64,000 bases of DNA from Roseovarius nubinhibens ISM. GTDB taxonomy: Bacteria; Pseudomonadota; Alphaproteobacteria; Rhodobacterales; Rhodobacteraceae. Positions 36,766 to 44,114 of the stretch are shown in pieces (position 1 is the first letter of the stretch; every line of letters starts with the position of its first letter). Below the pieces are notes generated by a model. The model was not told the DNA's origin, ran no database searches, and saw only the letters and a list, made by a program, of their open reading frames with translations. Made by a program: the position numbers and the translations under genes. The stretch is taken from assembly GCF_000152625.1 (NCBI RefSeq), contig NZ_CH724156.1:814966-878965 (forward strand), read 5' to 3'.

Positions 36766-37704
36766 TCACCCGCCCTTGATGTTGATCGAATAGGAGCGCC
36801 GCGCGCCCTGGGGGGGCGGCGGGAACGGGGCCGCCCGCTGCACCACCCGCAGCGCCGCACGGTCGAGCTCGGCATGGCCCGAGGATTTCGCGATCGACAC
36901 CGCCGCCAGCCTGCCATTGGGCGCGATGGTAAAGGCCACCACGGCCGTGCCGCGCCGTCCGACCCGGGGCCGCGACACGCGCGACAATTTCTTCATCACC
37001 TGACCGGGGTAATTGCTGGCCCGGGCATTGCCCGCCTCGCGGTTCTTCTGCCCCTGCGCCACGCCCTGCTGCGCCGCCTTGGCCCCTTCGCGCCCGGTGG
37101 CCGATCCGGCCCGCGCGTTCTGCTTGGCATTGCCCTGCGGCGCGCTCGCGGCCTTCTTCTGCGGCTTTGGCGCCTGCTTTACGGGCGTCTTCGGCGCGGG
37201 GGTCTTGGCCGTCTTTTGCGGCTTGGGCGGCTCTTCCCGGGTCCGCTGCTTGGGCCGGACCGAGCTTTGCGGCGCCACCTCGTCCTGCGCCTCGACCGTC
37301 TCTTGCGGCAGCACCGGCGCGGCCATCTGCGGCGCAGGCGTGAGGACCGTCGCCCGCTGCGGATCATGCGACGGCGTCAGCGCCGGGGTCACCGGCTGCG
37401 CCATCTCGGGCTGCTCCTCTGAACGCTCTTGCACCTCCTGCGGCTGCTCAACCGGCGTCTCGACCGGCGTGGGCGGCACCAGCGCCGCCTGCTCCACCGG
37501 CTTGCTCATCTCCTCAGCCGGCTCGGCGCTGAGCGTCCCCGCCGCCATATCGGCAAAGCTCGACCCGATCCGCGCCTCCGCCGCCCCGGCGCCGCTCTCC
37601 ACCTCCACCGGCGTCTCGCTCACGAACCCCACGACCAACGTGCCATGCAGCGCCAGCGCCGCCACCCCGGCCATCAGCTTGGCCCATCTCGACGTCACGA
37701 TCAT
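36766..37704 (-). CDS. tonB: TonB energy-transducing protein
   Basis: A 312-residue TonB. One N-terminal membrane anchor (about 9-27), a long Pro/Lys/Glu-rich periplasmic linker (about 60-225, with PPKPQKTAKTPAPKTP), and a C-terminal TonB domain (about 230-312, GRRGTAVVAFTIAPNGRLAA). It transmits proton-motive force to outer-membrane receptors such as the haem receptor encoded nearby. The start overlaps the upstream exbD gene by 4 bp. The last gene of a five-gene operon. Confidence 0.94.
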   Translation of the reverse strand: MIVTSRWAKLMAGVAALALHGTLVVGFVSETPVEVESGAGAAEARIGSSFADMAAGTLSAEPAEEMSKPVEQAALVPPTPVETPVEQPQEVQERSEEQPEMAQPVTPALTPSHDPQRATVLTPAPQMAAPVLPQETVEAQDEVAPQSSVRPKQRTREEPPKPQKTAKTPAPKTPVKQAPKPQKKAASAPQGNAKQNARAGSATGREGAKAAQQGVAQGQKNREAGNARASNYPGQVMKKLSRVSRPRVGRRGTAVVAFTIAPNGRLAAVSIAKSSGHAELDRAALRVVQRAAPFPPPPQGARRSYSINIKGG

Positions 37705-38090
37705 TGCAGCCCCCGTTCCGTCACCACCAGCACCCGCGCGGCCCCCGCCCGGCGCAGCTCCGCCGTGAGCGTGACCAGCGCGCCCGCGTCAAGATCGCGG
37801 TCCGGCACCAGCCGCACGGCGATCTCCTCGCCCTCGGCCTCACGCGCCGACAGATAGGCCTCCGCCGAGGCCACATCCGCGCCGCGATAGCTCAGCCGCC
37901 CATCGGCATGAACCACCAGCGCATCGGGCGGCGCGATCCCGTCGAGCTCTTCGGTCTTCACCAGCTTCAACTCGGGATCGAGCGGCTGCGCCAACGTCCC
38001 CGCCACCATGAAGAACACCAGCATCAGAAAAACGATGTTGATGAGCGCGATGGTCGGCTCGCGTTTCGATCTCTGCCGTGGCTTGATCAT
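37701..38090 (-). CDS. exbD: ExbD-family biopolymer transporter (second copy)
   Basis: A 129-residue ExbD/TolR protein. It starts with a basic segment (KPRQRSKREPTIALINIVF is the first helix entry; the functional Asp of ExbD helices is replaced by Asn in ALINIVFLMLVFFMV). The C-terminal periplasmic domain follows. The canonical ExbD transmembrane helix has an essential Asp in the LIDV motif, which the first copy upstream keeps, so this copy appears altered at the proton site. Overlaps exbD copy 1 and tonB by 4 bp each. Confidence 0.9.
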   Translation of the reverse strand: MIKPRQRSKREPTIALINIVFLMLVFFMVAGTLAQPLDPELKLVKTEELDGIAPPDALVVHADGRLSYRGADVASAEAYLSAREAEGEEIAVRLVPDRDLDAGALVTLTAELRRAGAARVLVVTERGLQ

Positions 38091-38473
38091 GACGCCCCCA
38101 ACACCGTGACCGACAGGTTGCCGACACCGCGCAGCACGCCCAGCAGGTCAATAAGCCGCTGCGCATTGACCCCGTCCTGCAGGCTCACCAGTAAGGGCTG
38201 TTCGCCCGCCTCCGGCATCTCGCCGCGCACCAAATCTTGCAAAGCATCCAGCGCCACCTCGCGCCCATTGAGGCTGAGCCCCTCGGCCCCGAGCCGCAGG
38301 AACATCGGCCGGGTCTCGCCCTGTACGGCCCCCGCGCCCGAGCCCGCCGCGCTCAGCTCGACCTCGGCGAATTTGGAAAATGTCGAACTCAGCATGAAAA
38401 ACAGCAGCAACAGAAAGATCACATCGATGAGCGACGTCATCGAGAGCTTTCGCCGTGCCTGCCGTTTACGCAT
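38087..38473 (-). CDS. exbD: ExbD-family biopolymer transporter (first copy)
   Basis: A 128-residue ExbD protein. MTSLIDVIFLLLLFFMLSS (about 12-30) is the single membrane helix with the conserved proton-carrying Asp, followed by a periplasmic domain. It works with ExbB to energise TonB. The ATG at 38473 overlaps the exbB stop by 8 bp; the longer frame upstream lies within exbB. Two different ExbD proteins in one operon suggest a heteromeric stator. Confidence 0.93.
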   Translation of the reverse strand: MRKRQARRKLSMTSLIDVIFLLLLFFMLSSTFSKFAEVELSAAGSGAGAVQGETRPMFLRLGAEGLSLNGREVALDALQDLVRGEMPEAGEQPLLVSLQDGVNAQRLIDLLGVLRGVGNLSVTVLGAS

Positions 38474-39134
38474 GGCGCGCCTGTCCCGCGACGGGCATCT
38501 CTGCGCTCGCGGCCGAAACCCCGCGCCCCTGCGGATGCAGCACCGACAGGATGGCGTGATCCGCAATCACCCGCTCCGCATCCATCCGGCTCTCGAACCA
38601 GCTCAACACCATCGACGTGGGCATCGCCACCGCAAGCCCCACCGCCGTGGTCAAAAGCGCCACCCAGATGCCCCCGGCCAGGATCGACGGATCGACCTGC
38701 GACCCCGCCTCCTGCAACGCCTGAAACGCCTGGATCATGCCGAGAACCGTGCCAAACAGCCCCAGAAGCGGCGCCAGCTGCGACACCGTATCGAGAAAGC
38801 GAAAGCCCCGCTCAAGCCGGGCAAACCGCGCCTCGGCCTCGCTGCGCAACCGGTCGAGATCATCGGCCTGCCCCGAAAACCCCATATCGATCACCGGCGC
38901 GAGATAGCTCTTGGACCGGCCCAGCGCCGCCCGCGCCGCCGCCCGGTCGCCCGCGTCCCAGGCCGTCACCGCCTCGCGCAGCGCCTTGTGCCGCCCGACG
39001 CCCGCCCGCAGAAACTGCCAGAGCTTGTAGAAGATCACCGCAACCGTGGCGATGGAAGTGGCAATGAGAACCAAAACGACCGGCCCGCCCAGATCGGCGG
39101 CCTGCATCACGGCGGATTTGACAAGCTCGATCAT
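38466..39134 (-). CDS. exbB: ExbB/MotA-TolQ-family proton channel protein
   Basis: A 222-residue ExbB. Three membrane segments are visible: about 17-40, 125-150 (FLDTVSQLAPLLGLFGTVLG) and 165-190 (GGIWVALLTTAVGLAVAMPT). The second and third contain the polar residues typical of the ExbB channel. It forms the pentameric proton channel around ExbD. Its ATG overlaps the upstream periplasmic-protein gene by 4 bp (ATGA). Confidence 0.94.
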   Translation of the reverse strand: MIELVKSAVMQAADLGGPVVLVLIATSIATVAVIFYKLWQFLRAGVGRHKALREAVTAWDAGDRAAARAALGRSKSYLAPVIDMGFSGQADDLDRLRSEAEARFARLERGFRFLDTVSQLAPLLGLFGTVLGMIQAFQALQEAGSQVDPSILAGGIWVALLTTAVGLAVAMPTSMVLSWFESRMDAERVIADHAILSVLHPQGRGVSAASAEMPVAGQARHA

Positions 39135-39577
39135 CCCAGCACCTCGATCTCGGTCCGCGACGTCACCTCGAGCCCCGCCTCACAGGCCCCCTCGTCGAGC
39201 GCCGCCGCCTCACAGGCATGCGCCCCGTTCACCAGGATCTGCCCAAGCCCGTCGCAGGGCGTGCCCGAGACCGAAAACTGCCGCACCCGCGGCCGCTTGG
39301 CCGGCAATTGCCCGAAATCAAACAGCGTGAGCCGATCCACCTGCCCCGCCTTGTCAAAGAGCACCGTCTCATAGACCGCCCGCGCGATATCCGCGTCATG
39401 GCCATTGATCACCACAAAGGTGAGCATACAGCCCCCCTCGCCGGATTGCGCCGCATTGAGCTCGAGCGACAGCTTGCCCTCAAGGCTCTCGTCAGCAGGC
39501 TTGACCGCCTCTTCGGCAATCGCCGCCTGCGCGAGAAACGCGGCGCTGAGAACGGATAGGATCGGGGATATACGCAT
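39131..39577 (-). CDS. Exported protein of unknown function, first gene of the tonB operon
   Basis: A 148-residue protein with signal peptide MRISPILSVLSAAFLAQAAIA. Four cysteines (GGCMLTF, GTPCDGL, HACEAA, EGACEAG) suggest two disulphides in the periplasm. I do not recognise a named domain, although a short periplasmic protein before exbB is seen in related operons. Start ATG 39577 gives the signal peptide; the frame upstream does not look coding. The overlap with exbB indicates a role linked to TonB energy transduction, but this is contextual only. Confidence 0.8.
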   Translation of the reverse strand: MRISPILSVLSAAFLAQAAIAEEAVKPADESLEGKLSLELNAAQSGEGGCMLTFVVINGHDADIARAVYETVLFDKAGQVDRLTLFDFGQLPAKRPRVRQFSVSGTPCDGLGQILVNGAHACEAAALDEGACEAGLEVTSRTEIEVLG

Positions 39578-39707
39578 CGAGGGGGCTCCGGCTGGGTGGC
39601 AGAGAAACTCTATCTGTCCCTGGCTCAGAGGCGCCCCCCTTGGCTCGGTCTTGCGAGCGGACTCACCACATTTCGGCGCCGCCTTCAATACCTAAATGAA
39701 ATAGTCG

Positions 39708-39717
39708 GAATTATCCG
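39708..39717 (-). promoter_or_regulatory. Shared 10-bp motif upstream of the exbB-tonB operon
   Basis: On the minus strand this reads CGGATAATTC, identical to 33872-33881 in front of hmuR, and in the same orientation relative to the downstream genes. It lies 130 bp before the start of the first gene. Both sets of genes serve haem import, so a shared iron-responsive regulator is plausible. Confidence 0.35.
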
Positions 39718-40512
39718 CTAGTCCGGCAACCGCCCCAGAAACCCGCGCAGCGGCCCAATGAAACTCTCCGGATCCTCGATCAGCCCGAGATGTTTCTGCC
39801 CCGGCAGGATCTGACAATCGCTGCCTTCGATCTCGGCCGCAATGGCCCGGCTCATCGCCGGGGTCGAACCGCTGTCCTCCTCGCCCGTCATCACCAGCGC
39901 CGGACAGATGATCGGCGGCACGGGCCGGATCAGCTCGCGCACCCCATGCGCCAGAACCCAGCGATGCGCCGCATAATCCCCCGGATCATTGGCCAGCACC
40001 GCCGCCCGCACCCGCGCCACGCTCTCGGGCTGCGCGGCGCGAAACTCGGGCCGAAACCACCGCTCGAGCGCCGCATCGATGGTGGCAAAGGGCCCGCCCT
40101 CGCCCGCCGCCTGCGCCTGCGCCTCGACCCGCGCCTGCAACTCCTCACCCCGCTCATGCGGCGAATTGAGAATGCCGAGGCCGCGCACCCGATCCGGATG
40201 ATCCATCGCCACCCGCCGGTTGATCATCCCGCCGAGCGAAAACCCCACAAGCGCCGCCCGCGCCACCCCAAGCGCATCCATCAGCGCAATCACCTGCTCC
40301 GACAGCGCCGTGAGGCTCGCGTCGCCCGGCGGCGTGGCGCTCTGCCCATGACCGTTGAGATCATAGCGGATCACCCGATACTCCCGCGCCAGCGCCGCGC
40401 CAATCGCCTCCCATGTCACCGCCGCCGTGAGGCCAAGACCATGGATCAGCACCACCGCCGGCGCGCCCTCCGGCCCGCTCACCTCGTAATAGGTGCCGCC
40501 CGCCCAAGGCAT
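39718..40512 (-). CDS. Alpha/beta hydrolase (enol-lactonase-like)
   Basis: A 264-residue alpha/beta hydrolase. LIHGLGLT at about 28-35 is the oxyanion-hole segment, GFSLGGM near 95 holds the nucleophilic Ser, and PGQKHLGLIE near 245 the catalytic His. Resembles 3-oxoadipate enol-lactonase and related carboxyl hydrolases. ATG 40512 overlaps the aldehyde dehydrogenase stop (TGATG), so the two are co-translated. The substrate is unknown; a CoA-ester or lactone in the same pathway as the dehydrogenase is likely. Confidence 0.88.
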   Translation of the reverse strand: MPWAGGTYYEVSGPEGAPAVVLIHGLGLTAAVTWEAIGAALAREYRVIRYDLNGHGQSATPPGDASLTALSEQVIALMDALGVARAALVGFSLGGMINRRVAMDHPDRVRGLGILNSPHERGEELQARVEAQAQAAGEGGPFATIDAALERWFRPEFRAAQPESVARVRAAVLANDPGDYAAHRWVLAHGVRELIRPVPPIICPALVMTGEEDSGSTPAMSRAIAAEIEGSDCQILPGQKHLGLIEDPESFIGPLRGFLGRLPD

Positions 40513-41981
40513 CAGCGCGCCACGAACATCGAGCCCAGCGGCTCGGACGAGGCGTTCATCCACACCGTCTTGGGGCGGGTGTAATCATACATCGCCTGAA
40601 ACCCGCTCTCGCGGCCATAGCCCGATCCCTTCATGCCGCCGAACTCCGCCACCGGCGAAATCGCCCGATAGGTGTTGACCCAGACGATCCCGGCCCGCAC
40701 CGCCCGCGACATGCGCAGCGCCCGCGCCCCGTCGCGCGTGAAAATCCCCGCCGCCAGCCCATGCTCGGTGTCATTGGCCAGCCGCAGCGCCTCGTCCTCC
40801 GTGCGAAACCGCAGGACCGACAGCACCGGGCCGAACAGCTCGGTATCGACGATATGCAGATCCGGCGAGGGACAGTCGATGATCGTCGGTTCGAAATACA
40901 TCTCGCCCGCCTCGGCCCGCTTGCCACCACAGAGCACCCGACCGCCTTCCTCGACCGCTCGCGCCACCTCGCGCTCGATCGTCTCGAGCTGCCCAAGCGT
41001 GCAGAGCGGCCCCATCTCGGTCTCCTCCGCCATCGGATCACCGATCTTGACCGCGCGGGCGATCTCGACCATCCGGGCGAGAAACGCATCGGCCACATCC
41101 TCATGCACGATGAGCCGCGAGCCCGCGACACAGCTCTGCCCCGAGGCCCCGAAAATCCCCGCGACCGAGCCATTGACCGCGCTTTCGATGTCGGCATCCT
41201 CGAACACGATAAAGGGCGATTTCCCGCCAAGCTCGAGCGACACTTCGGCGAAATTCTTGGTCGAATTCATCAGCACATGCCGCGCCGCCCCCGGCCCTCC
41301 GGTAAAGGAAATCCGCGCCACCAATGGATGCGAGGTAAGCGCCCGACCGCAAGGCTCGCCATGGCCGGTGACGATATTGACCACCCCATCCGGAATGCCC
41401 GCCTCGGCAATGAGCTTGCCGAACTCCAGCATCGCCGCCGAGGCATGTTCCGACGCCTTGAGAACCACCGTGTTCCCCGCCGCCAGCGCCGGGCCGATCT
41501 TGACCGCCGTCAGGAAGAGCTGCGAATTCCACGGCACGATGGCCGCGATCACACCCAGCGGCTCGCGATGGGTAAAGACGAACATATCCGGCTTGTCGAT
41601 GGGCAGCGTGTCGCCATGGATCTTGTCGGCACAGCCCGCATAGAAGTGAAAGAACTCGGCGATGTAATTCGCCTGCCAGCGGGTTTCCTTGAACATCTTG
41701 CCGGTGTCGCGGGTCTCGATCTCGCCGAGCCGCTCGGCGTTGTCCTTCAAGAGCTCCGCCAGACGGCGCAGACAATGGCCCCGCTCCGTCGGTGTCATCC
41801 GCGACCACGGCCCCTCGTAACAGGCGGCGTGGGCAGCGCGCACCGCCCGGTCGACATCCTCTTCCGTGGCTTCAGGGATCTTGGCCCAGACCTTGCCATC
41901 GGCGGGCGAGACCGTATCGAAACTCGCGCCATCCCCGGCCGCGACCCACGCCCCATTGATCAGCATCTCAAAGCTCTGCAT
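40512..41981 (-). CDS. NAD(P)-dependent aldehyde dehydrogenase
   Basis: A 489-residue ALDH of normal length. Catalytic Cys is in FGASGQSCVAGSRL near 280-293, the general-base Glu in LELGGKSPF near 250, and PWNSQLF near 155 forms part of the cofactor site. ATG 41981 (MQSFEM) has AAAGGG 6 bp upstream, better spaced than earlier GTG and ATG codons. It resembles betaine- and aryl-aldehyde dehydrogenases. Divergent from the carnitine-dehydrogenase-like gene, so both may share a control region (41982-42100). Confidence 0.92.
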   Translation of the reverse strand: MQSFEMLINGAWVAAGDGASFDTVSPADGKVWAKIPEATEEDVDRAVRAAHAACYEGPWSRMTPTERGHCLRRLAELLKDNAERLGEIETRDTGKMFKETRWQANYIAEFFHFYAGCADKIHGDTLPIDKPDMFVFTHREPLGVIAAIVPWNSQLFLTAVKIGPALAAGNTVVLKASEHASAAMLEFGKLIAEAGIPDGVVNIVTGHGEPCGRALTSHPLVARISFTGGPGAARHVLMNSTKNFAEVSLELGGKSPFIVFEDADIESAVNGSVAGIFGASGQSCVAGSRLIVHEDVADAFLARMVEIARAVKIGDPMAEETEMGPLCTLGQLETIEREVARAVEEGGRVLCGGKRAEAGEMYFEPTIIDCPSPDLHIVDTELFGPVLSVLRFRTEDEALRLANDTEHGLAAGIFTRDGARALRMSRAVRAGIVWVNTYRAISPVAEFGGMKGSGYGRESGFQAMYDYTRPKTVWMNASSEPLGSMFVAR

Positions 41982-42100
41982 TCTCATCCCTTTCACACGC
42001 CTGCTGCGCCGCAGGATGTCAAAGCCCGCATCATTTGAAAAACAAAAGTTTTCGCAGGATGAATTCGAAGAACGCGAAGCTTGAACCGGCAGGAGCCCCC

Positions 42101-43027
42101 ATGACCGCTGATCTCGACCATCTCCCCATCACCATCCTCGGCGCCGGTCTGATCGGCATCGGCTGGGCCGCGCTCTTTGCCCATCACGGCGCGCGGGTGA
42201 CGCTCTGGGATCCCCAGCCCGAGACGCTCAAGACGGCGCCGGACCGGCTCGCCAAACCGCGCGCCGATCTGACCGAGCTCGACGGTCACGGCCCACGCGG
42301 CGACATTCACTTCGTAAGCGACATCGCCGCTGCCCTGCGCGAACCCGCGCTCATCCAGGAAAACGCGCCGGAAAGCATCCCGGTCAAACATGCGCTCTAT
42401 GCCGAGATCGAAACCCTGGCCCCGCCCGAGGCCATCCTCGCCTCGTCGACCTCCTCGCTGACCTGGGACGATCTCGCCCCCGGTCTCACCGATCCGCAGC
42501 GGCTCATCACCGCGCACCCGTTCAACCCGCCGCATCTCGTGCCGCTGGTGGAACTCTACGGCCCCGACCCGGCGCGGCTCGACCGGGCCGAGGCGCTCTA
42601 CCGCGCCGCCGGTCGCGTCCCGGTCCGGCTCAACATTCCCGCCACCGGCCATATCGCCAATCGGCTCGCCTCCGCCCTCTGGCGCGAGGCGGTGCATATC
42701 GTCGCCGAGGGCATCGCCGATGTCGAAGCGGTGGACCGCGCGCTGATGCACGGGCCGGGGCTGCGCTGGTCGGTACTGGGCGCGCATATGGCCTATCATC
42801 TCGGCGGCGGCGCGGGCGGCATCGCCGGCTATCTCGACCATCTCGGCCCGAGCCAGGAACGCCGCTGGCAGGATCTCGGCACGCCGCGCCTCAGCCCGGA
42901 GATCAAGGACACGCTCATCGCCGGCGTCGCCACCGCCTGCGCCGGGCGCGACATCGCCACGCTCGAGGCCGAACGCGACGCCGCACTGATCGCGCTCTTG
43001 CGGGCACGCGCCAAACCCCAGACATGA
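42101..43027 (+). CDS. 3-hydroxyacyl-CoA dehydrogenase family protein, L-carnitine dehydrogenase-like
   Basis: A 308-residue NAD-dependent dehydrogenase of the HADH family. The Rossmann motif ILGAGLIGIGWAALFA is at about 11-26, and HPFNPPHLVPLVELYG near 140 is typical of carnitine dehydrogenase and L-gulonate 3-dehydrogenase rather than fatty-acid HADH. L-carnitine dehydrogenase would make 3-dehydrocarnitine on the way to glycine betaine. The adjoining betaine-type transporter supports this, though the thioesterase and beta-keto-acid cleavage enzymes of that route are not seen. ATG 42101 has GCAGGAG upstream. Confidence 0.83.
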   Translation: MTADLDHLPITILGAGLIGIGWAALFAHHGARVTLWDPQPETLKTAPDRLAKPRADLTELDGHGPRGDIHFVSDIAAALREPALIQENAPESIPVKHALYAEIETLAPPEAILASSTSSLTWDDLAPGLTDPQRLITAHPFNPPHLVPLVELYGPDPARLDRAEALYRAAGRVPVRLNIPATGHIANRLASALWREAVHIVAEGIADVEAVDRALMHGPGLRWSVLGAHMAYHLGGGAGGIAGYLDHLGPSQERRWQDLGTPRLSPEIKDTLIAGVATACAGRDIATLEAERDAALIALLRARAKPQT

Positions 43028-43030
43028 CAA

Positions 43031-43062
43031 CGCCCCGCCGGGGGATCGATCCCGGCGGGGCG
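43031..43062. terminator. Perfect 12-bp hairpin between convergent genes
   Basis: CGCCCCGCCGGG (43031-43042) and CCCGGCGGGGCG (43051-43062) flank an 8-nt loop containing ATCGAT. There is no T run on either side. It lies 4 bp after the carnitine-dehydrogenase-like stop and 33 bp from the end of the convergent binding-protein gene. Confidence 0.65.
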
Positions 43063-43095
43063 TCCTGATGTGCGTTGGATCAGCGCTGGATCAGC

Positions 43096-44052
43096 TTACT
43101 TGATCCACTCGTTGACCACATCCATGTTCTCGGCCACCCATTCCTCGGCCACGTCACGCGGGTCGAGCTTGTCACGGCCGATCTTGAGGATCCAGCCATT
43201 GACCACTGCCGGGTCGAGCTGCATCTGGCTCAGGAACTTGGCCACCGGCGGGTTGCGGGTCTCGAGCGACTTGGAATAGGCCACGAAAATCTCGGCATCC
43301 TTGCTCGCACAGGCAAAGCTCGACGCCTCGAGCCAATCTTCCTTGTCGAGATCGACATCCTCACAGCCCTCGGTCCGCGCCGGTTCCTCGATCGCGGTCA
43401 GGTCATAGGCGGCATGCACCCATTCCGGCGTCCAGTAGTAGAACATGATCGGCTGTTCGCGTTGCACCGCGGTCTTGAGCTGCGCCTTGAAGGTCGCATC
43501 CGGCAGAACCTCGGGCTCCCAGAGCTCGGACAGACCATAGCTCTTGAACTTGACCTGCCACATGCGCGTCGATTTCCAGCCCGCATCCCCGGCCCAATAC
43601 TCGCCCTTGCCATTGCCGTCCTTGTCGAACATCGCGGCAATCTCGGGGTCCTTCAGATCCTCCATCGAGGTGATCCGATCGGCCATATAGGAGGGCACAT
43701 ACATCTTCTGCGTGCCGAGATAGGGCGAATTGTGGCCCACCGTCTGCGCGCCGTCGATGAACTCATCCCAGAGCGCCTGCCGGTTCGGCATCCACAGATC
43801 GGTATAGACATCGGCCGAGCCATCGCCCTTGTCCATCCCCGCCGCGATGATCGACCCGTCGGACAGACCGGCCACGATCTTCGCCTCCGACCCGAGCGGC
43901 CCTTCGATCACCGCCTGGATCACATGGCCGATGGCCTGCGCCCCGGTCCAGGTGAGATCGCCAATCGCGACCGTGGCATCCTCGGCCGCCATCACGCTCG
44001 CCCCCGAGGACAAGAGCATCGCGCCCGCCAGCATATGTGTCATCTTTTTCAT
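43096..44052 (-). CDS. Glycine-betaine/carnitine-type ABC transporter substrate-binding protein
   Basis: A 318-residue OpuAC/ProX-family periplasmic binding protein with signal peptide ending near VMAAE (22-23). Tryptophans in DLTWTGAQAIGHVI, YTDLWMPNRQ and YYWTPEWVHAAYD fit the aromatic cage that binds quaternary ammonium groups. Start ATG 44052 has GGAAAGGG upstream. It is the last gene of the transporter unit, after the permease. The ligand (betaine, carnitine, choline or similar) cannot be fixed by reading. Confidence 0.92.
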   Translation of the reverse strand: MKKMTHMLAGAMLLSSGASVMAAEDATVAIGDLTWTGAQAIGHVIQAVIEGPLGSEAKIVAGLSDGSIIAAGMDKGDGSADVYTDLWMPNRQALWDEFIDGAQTVGHNSPYLGTQKMYVPSYMADRITSMEDLKDPEIAAMFDKDGNGKGEYWAGDAGWKSTRMWQVKFKSYGLSELWEPEVLPDATFKAQLKTAVQREQPIMFYYWTPEWVHAAYDLTAIEEPARTEGCEDVDLDKEDWLEASSFACASKDAEIFVAYSKSLETRNPPVAKFLSQMQLDPAVVNGWILKIGRDKLDPRDVAEEWVAENMDVVNEWIK

Positions 44053-44114
44053 TGGTGTTTTCCCTTTCCTGTTGGTTGTGCCGCCCCCCTCCGGGACGGC
44101 ACGTTTGGTCGTTA

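Noticed and set aside
42039-42052. AAAAC/GTTTT inverted repeat between the aldehyde dehydrogenase and carnitine-dehydrogenase-like genes
   Set aside because: Only 5-bp A/T-type arms in an A-rich tract; too weak to call an operator, although the region must contain divergent promoters.
42035-42100. Earlier start at 42035 for the carnitine-dehydrogenase-like gene
   Set aside because: The added residues (Lys/Asn-rich) come from the AT-rich control region and precede the Rossmann motif by too far; GCAGGAG before 42101 is a better ribosome site.
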